Positions 26,148-35,579 of a DNA stretch of 64,000 bases are shown here, one piece after another. Below the pieces are notes generated by a model. The model was not told the DNA's origin. It worked only from the letters and a program-made list of their open reading frames with translations, and searched no databases. The stretch is taken from positions 62,001-126,000 of the forward strand of contig NZ_CP053381.1 of the NCBI RefSeq assembly GCF_017868775.1, written 5' to 3'. The translations under genes were made by a program, and so were the position numbers. Every line of letters starts with the position of its first letter. The first letter of the stretch is position 1. The stretch is from Billgrantia sulfidoxydans. GTDB lineage: Bacteria > Pseudomonadota > Gammaproteobacteria > Pseudomonadales > Halomonadaceae.

Positions 26148-27398
26148 TTACTCCTCGAAGTTGGTCTCGGAGTAGAGTACCCGCACGCGCAGGGTGTGCT
26201 CGACCTGGCGCAGCGCCTCGAGCGCCTGTGGCCCGTAGGCCTTGTCGACGTCGATGACCACGTAACCGACCTTCTCGTTGGTCTGCAGGTACTGGCCGGA
26301 GATGTTGATGTCGTTCTCGGAGAGCACCCGGTTGATTTCGGAGAGCACGCCCGGCACGTTGTCGTGGATGTGCAGCACGCGGTGCTTGTCCGGGTGAGCG
26401 GGCAGTGCCACCTCGGGGAAGTTGACCGAGGTGACGGTGGTGCCGTTGTCCGAGTAGGTGATCATCTTCTCGGAGACCTCGATGCCGATGTTCTCCTGGG
26501 CCTCGAGGGTGGAGCCGCCGATGTGCGGGGTGAGGATCACGTTGGGCAGGCCGCGCAGCGGGCTGACGAACTCCTCGTCGTTGCCCTTGGGCTCCACCGG
26601 GAAGACGTCGATGGCGGCGCCGTAGAGGCGGCCGGCCTGAAGCGCCTCGGCCAGGTCCTCGATCACCACCACGCTGCCGCGGGAGGCGTTGATCAGGATG
26701 CCGCTGGGCTTCATCAGCGCCAGCTGGTCCTTGGCGATCATCCACTTGGTGGAGGGCAGCTCGGGCACGTGCAGGCTGACCACGTCGGCACGCGCCAGGA
26801 GTTCCTCGAGGCTCGCCACCTGGCTGGCGTTGCCCATGCCGAGCTTGGTCACCACGTCATAGAAGATGACGTTGAAGCCGAGCGACTCGGCCAGCACCGA
26901 GAGCTGGGCGCCGATGTTGCCGTAACCGACGATGCCCAAGGTCTTGCCACGCGCCTCGTGGGAGGCCTTGGCGCTCTTCAGCCAGCCGCCCTGGTGGGCG
27001 CGGGCGTTCTTCTCGGGGATGCCGCGAAGCAGCATGATGGCCTCGGCCAGCACCAGTTCGGCCACCGAGCGGGTGTTGGAGTAGGGCGCGTTGAATACCG
27101 GGATGCCGCGCGAGAGCGCCGCCTTGAGATCGACCTGGTTGGTGCCGATGCAGAAGCAGCCCACGGCGTTGAGCTTCTCGGCGGCGGCGAACACGCGCTC
27201 GTTGAGCTGGGTGCGCGAGCGGATGCCGAGGAAGTGGACGTCGCGGATCTTGTCGATCAGCGTGGCTTCGTCGAGCGAGGTGGGCAGATGCTCGATGTTG
27301 GTGTAACCGGCATTCAGGAAATTGTCCACCGCGCTCTGGTGGACGCCCTCGAGCAGCAGGATCTTGATCTTGCTCTTGTCCAGGGACGTTTTGGCCAT
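26148..27398 (-). CDS. serA: D-3-phosphoglycerate dehydrogenase
   Basis: A 416-residue enzyme that oxidises 3-phosphoglycerate, the first step of serine synthesis. It has the E. coli-type layout: catalytic domain, NAD-binding domain with VGYGNIGAQ, and a C-terminal ACT domain (about 345-416, VLHIHDNVPGVLSEINRVL) for serine feedback. Catalytic arginine, glutamate and histidine segments (INASRGSVV, EPKGNDEEF, LTPHIGGST) are present. A tandem 10-base repeat lies in its upstream region. Confidence 0.96.
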   Translation of the reverse strand: MAKTSLDKSKIKILLLEGVHQSAVDNFLNAGYTNIEHLPTSLDEATLIDKIRDVHFLGIRSRTQLNERVFAAAEKLNAVGCFCIGTNQVDLKAALSRGIPVFNAPYSNTRSVAELVLAEAIMLLRGIPEKNARAHQGGWLKSAKASHEARGKTLGIVGYGNIGAQLSVLAESLGFNVIFYDVVTKLGMGNASQVASLEELLARADVVSLHVPELPSTKWMIAKDQLALMKPSGILINASRGSVVVIEDLAEALQAGRLYGAAIDVFPVEPKGNDEEFVSPLRGLPNVILTPHIGGSTLEAQENIGIEVSEKMITYSDNGTTVTSVNFPEVALPAHPDKHRVLHIHDNVPGVLSEINRVLSENDINISGQYLQTNEKVGYVVIDVDKAYGPQALEALRQVEHTLRVRVLYSETNFEE

Positions 27399-27469
27399 GG
27401 TCGAATCAACCCCTTCTTGGTGCGCCGCGTGCTGGAAACAGGGCGCTCATGGTAACACAACCGCTACGC

Positions 27470-27501
27470 GCGAAGATGAAAATGCTGCGTCGCGAAGATG
27501 A
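27470..27501. repeat. Two direct repeats upstream of serA
   Basis: GCGAAGATGA occurs at 27470-27479 and again at 27492-27501, 22 bases apart (about two DNA turns), with similar flanks (ATGCTGC and ACGCTGC follow). It lies between divergent serA and xseB. It could bind a regulator of serA, but no known site is recognised. Confidence 0.4.
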
Positions 27502-27564
27502 GCACGCTGCACGTTGCGGGGGGCGGTCAGGCCTTCCTGGGCAGTGCGTACAAGGCAGGGCGTG

Positions 27565-27570
27565 TATACT
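27565..27570 (+). promoter_or_regulatory. Probable -10 box for xseB-ispA-dxs
   Basis: TATACT, five of six matches to the sigma-70 -10 consensus, 39 bases before the xseB start. No good -35 is visible at the usual spacing. Confidence 0.45.
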
Positions 27571-27608
27571 GTGCCTCCTGTGATCAGCGGCGACGAGCTA
27601 GAGGTGTC

Positions 27609-27905
27609 ATGGCCGAGCGTGACAAGCAAGCGTCAAGCGAGATGGCGGCAGGCGAGGAGGCCGAGGCCGATTTCGCCACTACCGTGGAGCGACTGGAACA
27701 GCTGGTGGAGCGGCTGGAGTCCGGCGAGCTGTCGCTGGAGGGCTCGCTCGCCGCGTTCGAGCAGGGCGTGCGCCTGACCCGTGACGCCCAGCGCCGGCTG
27801 GACGAAGCCGAGCTGCGGGTGCGCACCCTGATCGAGCGCCCCGACGGCAGCATCGATTTTGCCCCCTTCGACGCCCCAGCGGGGGAGGACGAGAGTGAAC
27901 GCTGA
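27609..27905 (+). CDS. xseB: Exodeoxyribonuclease VII small subunit
   Basis: A 98-residue acidic protein with the XseB core [35 protein letters not shown]. It pairs with XseA to degrade single-stranded DNA. It is followed by ispA with an 11-base overlap and then dxs, the conserved gammaproteobacterial order. I used the ATG at 27609, which gives the usual family length. Confidence 0.93.
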   Translation: MAERDKQASSEMAAGEEAEADFATTVERLEQLVERLESGELSLEGSLAAFEQGVRLTRDAQRRLDEAELRVRTLIERPDGSIDFAPFDAPAGEDESER

Positions 27906-28779
27906 CTCGTTCGCGGCCCACCTGGCCGCCGACCGGGCACGTGTCGACGCCTGCCTGGCGCAGCTGTTCGACGCCCGCCAGGCCGCGGCGCCGCGGCTGG
28001 AGGCGGCGATGCGCCACGGGCTGCTGGTGGGCGGCAAGCGCCTGCGGCCGCTGCTGGTCTACCTGGCCGGGCGCGCGCTGGGGGCGAGCGACGAGGCGCT
28101 CGATGCCCCGGCCGCCGCCATCGAGCTGGTCCATGCCTACTCGCTGGTTCACGACGACCTGCCGGCCATGGACGACGACGACCTGCGCCGCGGCCAGCCC
28201 ACGGTGCACCGCGCCTTCGACGAGGCCACGGCGATACTCGCCGGCGATGCGCTGCAGACGCTGGCCTTCGAAGTGCTCGCTCGTGCCGCCCACCCGCGCC
28301 TGCCGGCCCTGATGCTGGCGCTGGCCAGCGCCGCCGGGCGCGACGGCATGGTCGGCGGCCAGGCGCTGGACCTGGCCGCCGTTGGCGGCCACCCTGACGT
28401 GGAGGCGCTGGCCACCATGCACGCCCACAAGACCGGTGCGCTGATTCGCGCCGCCGTGCGTATGGGGGCGCTGACCGCCGTGGCCGAACACGACCCCCGC
28501 GTCGGGGCGCTGGATCGCTACGCCACGGCACTCGGCTTGGCCTTCCAGATTCACGACGACGTTCTCGACGTCACCGGCGATACCCGGACCCTGGGCAAGA
28601 CCTCGGGGGCCGACGCCGCGCGCGACAAGCCGACCTATCCGGCACTGCTGGGCCTCGAGAGGGCCCGGCGCAAGGCCAGCGAGCTCACCGACGAGGCCCT
28701 GCTGGCCCTGGCGCCACTGGGCGAAGCGGGTGAGCCGCTCGCGCAGCTGGCCCGCTACATGATCGAGCGCGACCACTAG
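27895..28779 (+). CDS. ispA: Farnesyl diphosphate synthase
   Basis: A 294-residue prenyl synthase that makes farnesyl diphosphate from IPP and DMAPP. The first aspartate-rich motif is [14 protein letters not shown] and the second is DDVLDVTGD. The GTG start at 27895 overlaps xseB, as is common for this gene pair. It supplies quinone, undecaprenyl and haem A precursors together with dxs downstream. Confidence 0.95.
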   Translation: MNADSFAAHLAADRARVDACLAQLFDARQAAAPRLEAAMRHGLLVGGKRLRPLLVYLAGRALGASDEALDAPAAAIELVHAYSLVHDDLPAMDDDDLRRGQPTVHRAFDEATAILAGDALQTLAFEVLARAAHPRLPALMLALASAAGRDGMVGGQALDLAAVGGHPDVEALATMHAHKTGALIRAAVRMGALTAVAEHDPRVGALDRYATALGLAFQIHDDVLDVTGDTRTLGKTSGADAARDKPTYPALLGLERARRKASELTDEALLALAPLGEAGEPLAQLARYMIERDH

Positions 28780-28815
28780 CCACACGGCATGACAGCCAGG
28801 ACGACCGAACCGTAC

Positions 28816-30741
28816 ATGAAGCTCTACGATGTAATTCCAGTCGAGCGCCCGCTGACCCCGCTGCTCGATTCGCTGGACACGCCGGCGGCACTGCGGGCCA
28901 TGACGAATGCCCAACTGCTGCAGGTGGCCGACGAGCTGCGCGCCTACTTGCTCTACAGCGTGGGCCGCAGCGGCGGCCACTTCGGTGCCGGCCTGGGCGT
29001 GGTGGAACTCAGCGTGGCGCTGCACCACGCGCTGGAGACGCCTCACGACCGGCTGGTGTGGGATGTCGGTCATCAGGCCTATCCGCACAAGATCCTCACC
29101 GGGCGGCGCGAGGCGATGCCCAGCATTCGCCAATACGGCGGCCTGGCCGCCTTCCCGCGGCGCGCCGAGTCGCCCTACGACACCTTCGGCGTGGGCCACT
29201 CCAGCACCTCGATCTCGGCAGCGTTGGGCATGGCCCTGGCCAGCGCCACCCGGGGCGACCGGCGCCGGGTATGCGCGGTGATCGGCGACGGCGCGCTGAC
29301 CGCCGGCATGGCCTTCGAGGCATTGGCCCATGCCGGCCACCTGGACGCCAACCTGCTGGTGGTGCTCAACGACAACGAGATGTCGATCTCCGAGAACGTC
29401 GGCGGTATCGCCAGCTACCTGGCGGGCATCCTGTCGAGCAAGCCCTATCTTACCTTCCGCGAAGAGGGCAAGCGGGTGCTCTCTCGCCTACCGGGCGCGC
29501 TGGAGCTGGCGCGGCGCACCGAGGAGCACATGAAGGGCATGGTCAGCCCGGCCACGCTGTTCGAGGAGATGGGCTTCAACTACATCGGCCCGCTCGACGG
29601 CCATGACCTGCCCACCCTGATCCAGACCCTGCGCAACATCCGCGACCTCGACGGCCCGCAGTTCCTCCACGTAAAGACCCGCAAGGGGCGCGGCTTCCTG
29701 CCCGCCGAGGCCGACCCCATCGGCTACCACGCCATCACCAAGCTGGAAAAGAGTGAGCCGGAGAAGAACGGCAATGCGCCGACGAGCCGGCCCGTCGCAC
29801 CGGCCAAGAAGAAGTCCCCCAAGTACTGCAACGTTTTCGGCGAGTGGCTGTGCGACATGGCCGCCGTCGACGAGCGCCTGATCGGTATCACCCCGGCGAT
29901 GCGCGAAGGCTCCGACCTGATCCGCTTCTCCAAGGAGTACCCGGAGCGCTACTACGACGTCGCCATCGCCGAGCAGCATGCGGTGACGCTGGCGGCCGGC
30001 ATGGCCTGCGAGGCGATGAAGCCGGTGGTGGCGATCTACTCCACCTTCCTGCAGCGCGGCTACGATCAGCTGATCCACGACGTGGCGGTGCAGGGGCTCG
30101 ATGTCACCTTCGCCATCGACCGCGCCGGCCTGGTGGGCGAGGATGGCCCCACCCACCACGGCAGCCTGGACCTCTCCTACCTGCGCTGCGTGCCGGGCAT
30201 GGTGATCCTGGCGCCGGCCGACGAGGCGGAGTGCCGCGCCATGCTCAGCGCCGCCTACCACTATCCTGGCCCCGCCGCGGTGCGCTACCCCCGCGGCACG
30301 GGCCCGGGGGTGGCGATACCCGCGCACCTCGAGCCGCTGGAGATCGGCAAGGCCGAGCGGCGCCGCGAGAGCGGCGTCGAGACGGGCAAGCGTATTGCCC
30401 TGCTTGCGTTCGGCAGCCTCAACGGCCCGGCCGCAGAGGTGGCCGAGGCTCTCGACGCCACGCACCTCAACATGCGCTCGGTCAAGCCGCTGGACCGCGA
30501 GGCGATCCTGGCCGCCGCCGCCGATCATGAGCTGCTGGTCACCCTCGAGGAGAACGTAGTGGCCGGCGGCGCCGGCAGCGGCGTGAACGAGCTGCTCGCT
30601 GCCGAGGGCGTACCGGCCGCCCTGCTCAACCTGGGCCTGCCCGACGCCTTCGTCGAGCACGGCAAGCCCGCCGAGCTGCTGGCCGAGTGCGGCCTGGACG
30701 CCGCCGGTATCGAGGCGGCGATACGCGCTCGCCTCGGCTGA
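28816..30741 (+). CDS. dxs: 1-deoxy-D-xylulose-5-phosphate synthase
   Basis: A 641-residue thiamine-diphosphate enzyme, first step of the MEP isoprenoid pathway. ThDP-binding [14 protein letters not shown] and [14 protein letters not shown] are present, as are the transketolase-type [16 protein letters not shown] and the [15 protein letters not shown] segment. I preferred the start MKLYDVIP; an ATG nine codons upstream (28789) is also in frame. A good terminator follows. Confidence 0.95.
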   Translation: MKLYDVIPVERPLTPLLDSLDTPAALRAMTNAQLLQVADELRAYLLYSVGRSGGHFGAGLGVVELSVALHHALETPHDRLVWDVGHQAYPHKILTGRREAMPSIRQYGGLAAFPRRAESPYDTFGVGHSSTSISAALGMALASATRGDRRRVCAVIGDGALTAGMAFEALAHAGHLDANLLVVLNDNEMSISENVGGIASYLAGILSSKPYLTFREEGKRVLSRLPGALELARRTEEHMKGMVSPATLFEEMGFNYIGPLDGHDLPTLIQTLRNIRDLDGPQFLHVKTRKGRGFLPAEADPIGYHAITKLEKSEPEKNGNAPTSRPVAPAKKKSPKYCNVFGEWLCDMAAVDERLIGITPAMREGSDLIRFSKEYPERYYDVAIAEQHAVTLAAGMACEAMKPVVAIYSTFLQRGYDQLIHDVAVQGLDVTFAIDRAGLVGEDGPTHHGSLDLSYLRCVPGMVILAPADEAECRAMLSAAYHYPGPAAVRYPRGTGPGVAIPAHLEPLEIGKAERRRESGVETGKRIALLAFGSLNGPAAEVAEALDATHLNMRSVKPLDREAILAAAADHELLVTLEENVVAGGAGSGVNELLAAEGVPAALLNLGLPDAFVEHGKPAELLAECGLDAAGIEAAIRARLG

Positions 30742-30768
30742 CCCCCTCTCGCCGCCAAGTCGCCGCAA

Positions 30769-30799
30769 TCGGCCGGGTATCGCCCGGCCGAGTTCTTTC
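30769..30799 (+). terminator. Terminator after dxs
   Basis: Perfect nine-base inverted repeat TCGGCCGGG / CCCGGCCGA (30769-30777, 30783-30791) with loop TATCG, followed by GTTCTTTCC. It ends the xseB-ispA-dxs unit and isolates it from the T6SS locus. Confidence 0.7.
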
Positions 30800-31239
30800 C
30801 ACTCTGCGGTGCAATTTCTTCATCTCGCCAACCCCATCGGCATGAGGTTGGCCGAGGTAATTGGCGCATCGGCTTGCCCTATATTTCTTATATTGTTGTA
30901 GCTAATTTCCTACAGGGTTTGTAAGACATTGCCGCTTCGGCATGTCGTCCTGTGCCTGCGCGGGTCTAGCGACCCGCACCGCTTCGCTGATGGCAGCGGA
31001 ATCGTGTAAGCCAGTACGTCCTCGCGTTAAGGCTCTGTAACCCTCGGCGCCGCCAAAGCGCCATTTGGCAAGCGCCGGCTGCCTGATTACCCTCACGCCT
31101 CACGAGCAAGGGGATAACGCTTCTCACCTACCGTCGACCGCATCCGCCCGGGGCCACCGGGCCGATGCGAGTGGGTCGTGGGGCGTTGCCGACCAAGCGA
31201 AGCGATTCCAAACAGAGCGGCTCACCAGGGAGCTTCAAC
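30792..31239 (+). promoter_or_regulatory. Long leader / promoter region of the T6SS locus
   Basis: Nearly 450 bases without a credible gene before tssB. It begins with an A/T-rich stretch (about 30880-30910) inside GC-rich DNA, which contains the GacA-like box given separately. TGTAAG half sites recur at 30920-30925 and 31005-31010. Several small hairpins follow, for example CGGGTC and GACCCG near 30961-30976. I found no sigma-54 promoter with correct spacing although the locus encodes a sigma-54 activator. The long leader suggests post-transcriptional control. Confidence 0.5.
30897..30914 (+). promoter_or_regulatory. GacA-box-like palindrome upstream of tssB
   Basis: TGTAGC-TAATTT-CCTACA, an 18-base interrupted palindrome that fits the GacA/UvrY pattern TGTAAG-N6-CTTACA in nine of twelve half-site positions. 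It is very like the box upstream of the regulatory RNA at 61371 (same CCTACA half, similar spacer). It lies about 340 bases before tssB. Confidence 0.5.
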
Positions 31240-31749
31240 ATGGCGAAGGAAGGAACCGTTGCGCCGAAAGAGCGCATCAACATCAAGTACGTGCCGGCCA
31301 CCGGCGATCAGCAGGCGGAAACCGAACTGCCGCTCAAGCTGTTGGTGGTGGGTGACTTCAAGGGAGGCGCCGAGGCCACGCCGATCGAGGCGCGGGAAAA
31401 GGTCTCGGTGGACAAGAACAACTTCCAGTCGGTGATGCGCGAAGCCGGCCTGGGGCTGACGGCGAGCGTGCCCAATCGCCTCGAGGAGGGCGAGGACGCC
31501 GGCGACCTGGCGGTCAACCTCCAGTTCAAGTCGCTCGAGGACTTCACTCCCGACAGCGTGGCACGCCAGGTGCCGGAGCTGCGCAAGCTGGTCGAGCTGC
31601 GCGAGGCGCTGGTCGCCCTCAAGGGACCGCTGGGCAACGTACCCAACTTCCGCGACCGCCTGCAAAAGCTGATGGAGAGCGAGGAGGCGAGGGCGCAGCT
31701 GCTCGCCGAGCTCGAATTGCTGGATTCGCGGGACGACACCCGCGACTGA
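31240..31749 (+). CDS. tssB: T6SS sheath small subunit TssB
   Basis: A 169-residue TssB (VipA/ImpB). Typical features are LPLKLLVVGDFKG near residue 30 and the FQSVMREAGLGL and LKSLEDF-like sheath contacts in the middle. It pairs with TssC to build the contractile sheath. The ribosome-binding region is CCAGGGAGC, a GGA context like those in the Rsm-type RNAs later in the window, so CsrA/RsmA could compete with ribosomes here. First gene of the T6SS locus. Confidence 0.96.
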   Translation: MAKEGTVAPKERINIKYVPATGDQQAETELPLKLLVVGDFKGGAEATPIEAREKVSVDKNNFQSVMREAGLGLTASVPNRLEEGEDAGDLAVNLQFKSLEDFTPDSVARQVPELRKLVELREALVALKGPLGNVPNFRDRLQKLMESEEARAQLLAELELLDSRDDTRD

Positions 31750-31830
31750 CGCACCCATCACAACGCATCCATGGCGACGCCGAGCCATAGGGCGGCGCGC
31801 CGGGCAGGCAAAGGATTCGAGGCACCAACA

Positions 31831-33312
31831 ATGAGCGACATGGCACAAGCGCAGGGGCAGGCCGCCGAGGCCCAGGCCGAAGGTTCCCTTCTCGATCAGG
31901 TGATGGCACAGACCCGCATGGCGCCGACCGAGGAAGGCTACGATATCGCCAAGCAGGGCGTGGCCGCCTTCATCGCCGAGCTGCTGCAGAGCAAGGACGA
32001 TGCGCCGCAGGTCAACAAGGCGGTGGTCGACCGCATGATCGTCGAGCTCGACCGCAAGATCGGCAGCCAGGTCGACGCGATTCTCCACGACCGCGGCTTC
32101 CAGCAGATCGAATCGGCCTGGCGCGGCCTCAAGCTGCTGGTCGATCGCACCGACTTCCGTCAGAACATCAAGCTCGACCTGCTGCACGCCACGAAGGAGG
32201 AGCTGCTGGAGGATTTCGAGTTCGCCCCCGAGCTCAGCCAGAGCGGGCTCTACCAGCACGTCTACGCGGCCGAGTACGGCCAGTTCGGCGGCGAGCCGGT
32301 AGGCGCGATCATCGGCAACTACGACTTCACGCCCTCGACGCCCGACATCAAGCTGCTGCAGTTCACCGCCGCGGTGGGCGCCATGGCCCACGCGCCGTTC
32401 CTCTCCTCGGTGGCGCCGAGTTTCTTCGGCATCGACAGCTTCCAGGAGCTGCCCAACATCAAGGACTTCAAGGCGATCTTCGAGGGACCGAAGTACGCCC
32501 GCTGGCGCAGCCTGCGCGAGTCCGAGGACGCCCGCTACCTGGGCCTGACGGCGCCGCGCTTCCTGCTGCGCATGCCCTACGACCCGGTGGAGAACCCGGT
32601 CAAGACCTTCCACTACCGCGAAACGGTCAGCGAGGACCACGAGCACTACCTGTGGGGCAACACCGCCTACCTGCTTGCCGAGCGCCTCACCGACAGCTTC
32701 GCCAAGTACCGCTGGTGCCCCAACATCATCGGGCCGCAGAGCGGCGGCGCGGTGGAGAACCTGCCGGTGCATACCTACGAGGCGCTGGGCCAGCTGCAGG
32801 CCAAGATCCCCACCGAAGTGCTGGTCACCGACCGCCGCGAGTTCGAGATGTCCGAAGAGGGCTTCATCTCGCTGACCATGCGCAAGGGTAGCGACAACGC
32901 CGCCTTCTTCTCCGCCAACTCGGTGCAGAAGCCCAAGGTCTTCCCCAACACGCCCGAGGGCAAGGCCGCCGAGACCAACTACAAGCTCGGCACCCAGCTG
33001 CCCTACATGTTCATCGTCAACCGCCTGGCGCACTACATCAAGGTGCTGCAGCGCGAGCAGATCGGCTCCTGGAAGGAGCGCCAGGACCTCGAGCGCGAGC
33101 TCAACGTGTGGATCCGCCAGTACGTCGCCGACCAGGAGAACCCGCCGGCCGAGGTGCGCAGCCGCCGTCCGCTGCGGGCCGCCTCGATCCAGGTCTCCGA
33201 CGTCGAGGGCGACCCGGGCTGGTACCAGGTGTCCTTGGCCGTGCGTCCGCACTTCAAGTACATGGGCGCCAACTTCGAGCTGTCGCTGGTGGGGCGCCTG
33301 GACAAGGAGTAA
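31831..33312 (+). CDS. tssC: T6SS sheath large subunit TssC
   Basis: A 493-residue TssC (VipB/ImpC). The family signature is the segment IESAWRGLKLLVDRTDF, followed by the conserved GAIIGNYDF and WRSLRESEDARYLGL stretches and the C-terminal YMFIVNRLAHYIKVLQREQIGSW. Start MSDMAQAQ at 31831. It forms the sheath with TssB and carries the C-terminal region seen by ClpV and the baseplate. The next gene is tssE, not hcp. Confidence 0.97.
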   Translation: MSDMAQAQGQAAEAQAEGSLLDQVMAQTRMAPTEEGYDIAKQGVAAFIAELLQSKDDAPQVNKAVVDRMIVELDRKIGSQVDAILHDRGFQQIESAWRGLKLLVDRTDFRQNIKLDLLHATKEELLEDFEFAPELSQSGLYQHVYAAEYGQFGGEPVGAIIGNYDFTPSTPDIKLLQFTAAVGAMAHAPFLSSVAPSFFGIDSFQELPNIKDFKAIFEGPKYARWRSLRESEDARYLGLTAPRFLLRMPYDPVENPVKTFHYRETVSEDHEHYLWGNTAYLLAERLTDSFAKYRWCPNIIGPQSGGAVENLPVHTYEALGQLQAKIPTEVLVTDRREFEMSEEGFISLTMRKGSDNAAFFSANSVQKPKVFPNTPEGKAAETNYKLGTQLPYMFIVNRLAHYIKVLQREQIGSWKERQDLERELNVWIRQYVADQENPPAEVRSRRPLRAASIQVSDVEGDPGWYQVSLAVRPHFKYMGANFELSLVGRLDKE

Positions 33313-33327
33313 GGGGAGGACGCGGCC

Positions 33328-33759
33328 ATGACGCTTCACCGTGGCGGCGTGCTCGGCGGCCGGCTGTTCGAGCGCCTGGCGGCGCCCGGGCGGCCGGAGG
33401 AGGTCGTCGCCGAGGCCAGCCTTGCCGAGATCGTCGAGTCCATCAAGCGCCACCTGGTCGACCTGCTCAACAGCCACCCGGGGCACAGCGAGTGCGCCCC
33501 GGAGCTGGGGCTACTCGACTTCAACGACGCGACCATCGGCGTGCTCGACCTGGAGCGCAACATCCAGCGCGCCATTCGCCAGTGCATCGAACGCTTCGAG
33601 CCGCGGGTGCGGCAGGTGGAAGTGGAGTCGCTGCCGCGTGGCAGCGACCCGCTGCAGCTGCGTTTCCAGGTACATGCCACGGTGGAGCTGGGCCGCGACC
33701 AGGGCCCGGCCACCATCGATCTGCTGCTCAACGACAAACGCTATCAATGCCTGAACTGA
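33328..33759 (+). CDS. tssE: T6SS baseplate protein TssE
   Basis: A 143-residue gp25-like baseplate wedge protein. It contains ESIKRHLVDLLNSHPGHSECAPELGLLDFNDATIG and ends in a beta-rich region common to the family. It starts 15 bases after the tssC stop. It links the sheath to the baseplate with TssF and TssG. Confidence 0.95.
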   Translation: MTLHRGGVLGGRLFERLAAPGRPEEVVAEASLAEIVESIKRHLVDLLNSHPGHSECAPELGLLDFNDATIGVLDLERNIQRAIRQCIERFEPRVRQVEVESLPRGSDPLQLRFQVHATVELGRDQGPATIDLLLNDKRYQCLN

Positions 33760-33818
33760 GCGCCTGAGCGCAGCGACGCAACCACACAAGAACACCAGCA
33801 CCAGGGAATGAGGCGCGC

Positions 33819-35579
33819 ATGCTCAATCGATACTACCGGGACGAGCTCGACTACCTGAAGCTGCAGGGGCGGGAATTCGCCGAGGCCAACCCCGGCCTCA
33901 GCCGCTTTCTCTCCGAGCGCAGCACCGACCCGGACGTCGAGCGCCTGCTGGAGGGCTTCGCCTTCCTCACCGGGCGCATGCGCGAGAAGGTCGAGGACGA
34001 GTTTCCCGAGCTGACCCACTCGTTGATCGCCATGCTGTGGCCCAACTACCTGCGTCCGGTGCCGAGCATGACGATCATGCAGTTCACGCCCAAGCAGGGG
34101 GCACTGAGCGGTCGCCAGGACGTGGCCACCGGCACCACGCTGGCGGCACGGCCGATCGACGGCACCGCCTGTCGATTCCGCACCTGCCACGACGTGACCC
34201 TCTACCCGTTGCTGCATGGTGGCGTCGAGGCGCGCCACTCCCGCGAGTCCTCGATCGTCGAGCTCACCCTCGACGTGGACGGCGACCAGCCGCTCGACGC
34301 GTTGGGCATCGACCACCTGCGCCTGCATCTCGGCGCCGGCTATACCGCGCGCACTCTCTACCTGTGGCTGGGTCACTACCTGTCGCGCCTGGAACTGGAG
34401 ATCGACGGTACCGTGGTGCCGCTGCCGCGCGACATGCTGGTGCCGGTGGGCTTCGAATCCGGCCATGCGCTGCTGCCCTATCCGCGCAACGTGCACCAGG
34501 GCTATCGCATCCTGCAGGAGTACCTTTGCTTCCCCGAGGCCTTCCATTTCGTCGACCTGGTCGGGCTGGGCCGTCTGCTGCCCGCGCGGCAGGTGCCGCG
34601 GATCGTGCTGCGCTTCGCCTTCGCTCGCACGCTGCCGGCCGACGCCAAGGTGCGCGACGAGCACCTGGCGCTCTACTGCGCGCCGGCGATCAACCTATTC
34701 AGTCATGACGCCGACCCCATCGATCTCAACGGCGAGCGCAGCGAATACCGCATTCGCCCCAGCAGCCGGGCGCCGGAGCACTTCGAAGTGTTCAGCGTCG
34801 ATGCGGTGCAGGGCTGGCTCGAGAGCGACAGCGGCAAGCTGCGCGGCGAGCCGCGCCAGTACGTCCCGTTCGAGAGCTTCCAGCACCAGATCGAGCGCGA
34901 TCGCGGCCGCGAGGCGCGCTACTTCCGGGTACGGGTGCGCGACAGCCTGCGCGGTGACGGCTTCGATCACGACATCGCCTTCGTGCGTGGCGACGAGCAG
35001 GCCTGCCTGGGCATGCGCGAAACCATCTCGCTGCGCCTGACCTGCAGCAACCGCACCCTGCCCGAACGCCTGGCGGTAGGGGACATCTGCGCCTCCACCG
35101 ACACCAGCCCGGTATTCGCCGACTATCGCAACATCACTCGGCCCACGCCGGCGCTGCGCCCGACCCTGGACGGCAGCCTGCTGTGGACGCTGATCTCCAA
35201 CCTGTCGCTCAACTACCTGTCGTTGCTCGAGCGTGATGCGCTGTGCTCGGTGCTGCGCGCCTACGACTTCCGCGCGCTGGTCGATCGCCAGGCCGAGCGC
35301 ATGTCGCAGAAGCGCCTGGCCGGGGTGGTCGACATCGAGACCCGCTCCATCGACCGGCTCAAGCGCGGGCTGCCGGTGCGCGGGCTGCGCTCGGTGATGA
35401 CCCTGGAGCAGGAGGCCTTCGGTGACGAAGGCGGCCTGTACCTGTTCGGCAGCGTGCTGGCGCGCTTCTTTTCGCTCTACGCCAGCATCAACTCGTTCCA
35501 CGAGCTGCATGTGGTCAATCGTCACAACCAGGAACGTTACGCATGGACCTTGCAGTCGGGCCAACAACCCCTGATCTAG
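33819..35579 (+). CDS. tssF: T6SS baseplate protein TssF
   Basis: A 586-residue TssF (VasA/ImpG). It starts MLNRYYRDELDYLKLQGREFAEANPGLSRFL, the standard N-terminus, and has the expected full length. The end overlaps tssG by 37 bases, which indicates coupled translation of this baseplate pair. Confidence 0.96.
   Translation: MLNRYYRDELDYLKLQGREFAEANPGLSRFLSERSTDPDVERLLEGFAFLTGRMREKVEDEFPELTHSLIAMLWPNYLRPVPSMTIMQFTPKQGALSGRQDVATGTTLAARPIDGTACRFRTCHDVTLYPLLHGGVEARHSRESSIVELTLDVDGDQPLDALGIDHLRLHLGAGYTARTLYLWLGHYLSRLELEIDGTVVPLPRDMLVPVGFESGHALLPYPRNVHQGYRILQEYLCFPEAFHFVDLVGLGRLLPARQVPRIVLRFAFARTLPADAKVRDEHLALYCAPAINLFSHDADPIDLNGERSEYRIRPSSRAPEHFEVFSVDAVQGWLESDSGKLRGEPRQYVPFESFQHQIERDRGREARYFRVRVRDSLRGDGFDHDIAFVRGDEQACLGMRETISLRLTCSNRTLPERLAVGDICASTDTSPVFADYRNITRPTPALRPTLDGSLLWTLISNLSLNYLSLLERDALCSVLRAYDFRALVDRQAERMSQKRLAGVVDIETRSIDRLKRGLPVRGLRSVMTLEQEAFGDEGGLYLFGSVLARFFSLYASINSFHELHVVNRHNQERYAWTLQSGQQPLI

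Noticed and set aside
30862..30878. Possible sigma-54 promoter (TGGC...TTGC) before tssB
   Set aside because: The GG and GC elements are 11 bases apart, not the required 10, so it is unlikely to be used despite the nearby VasH gene.
30742..31239. A third Rsm-type RNA next to the GacA-like box before tssB
   Set aside because: Neither strand has the repeated GGA loops and terminator seen in the two real copies.
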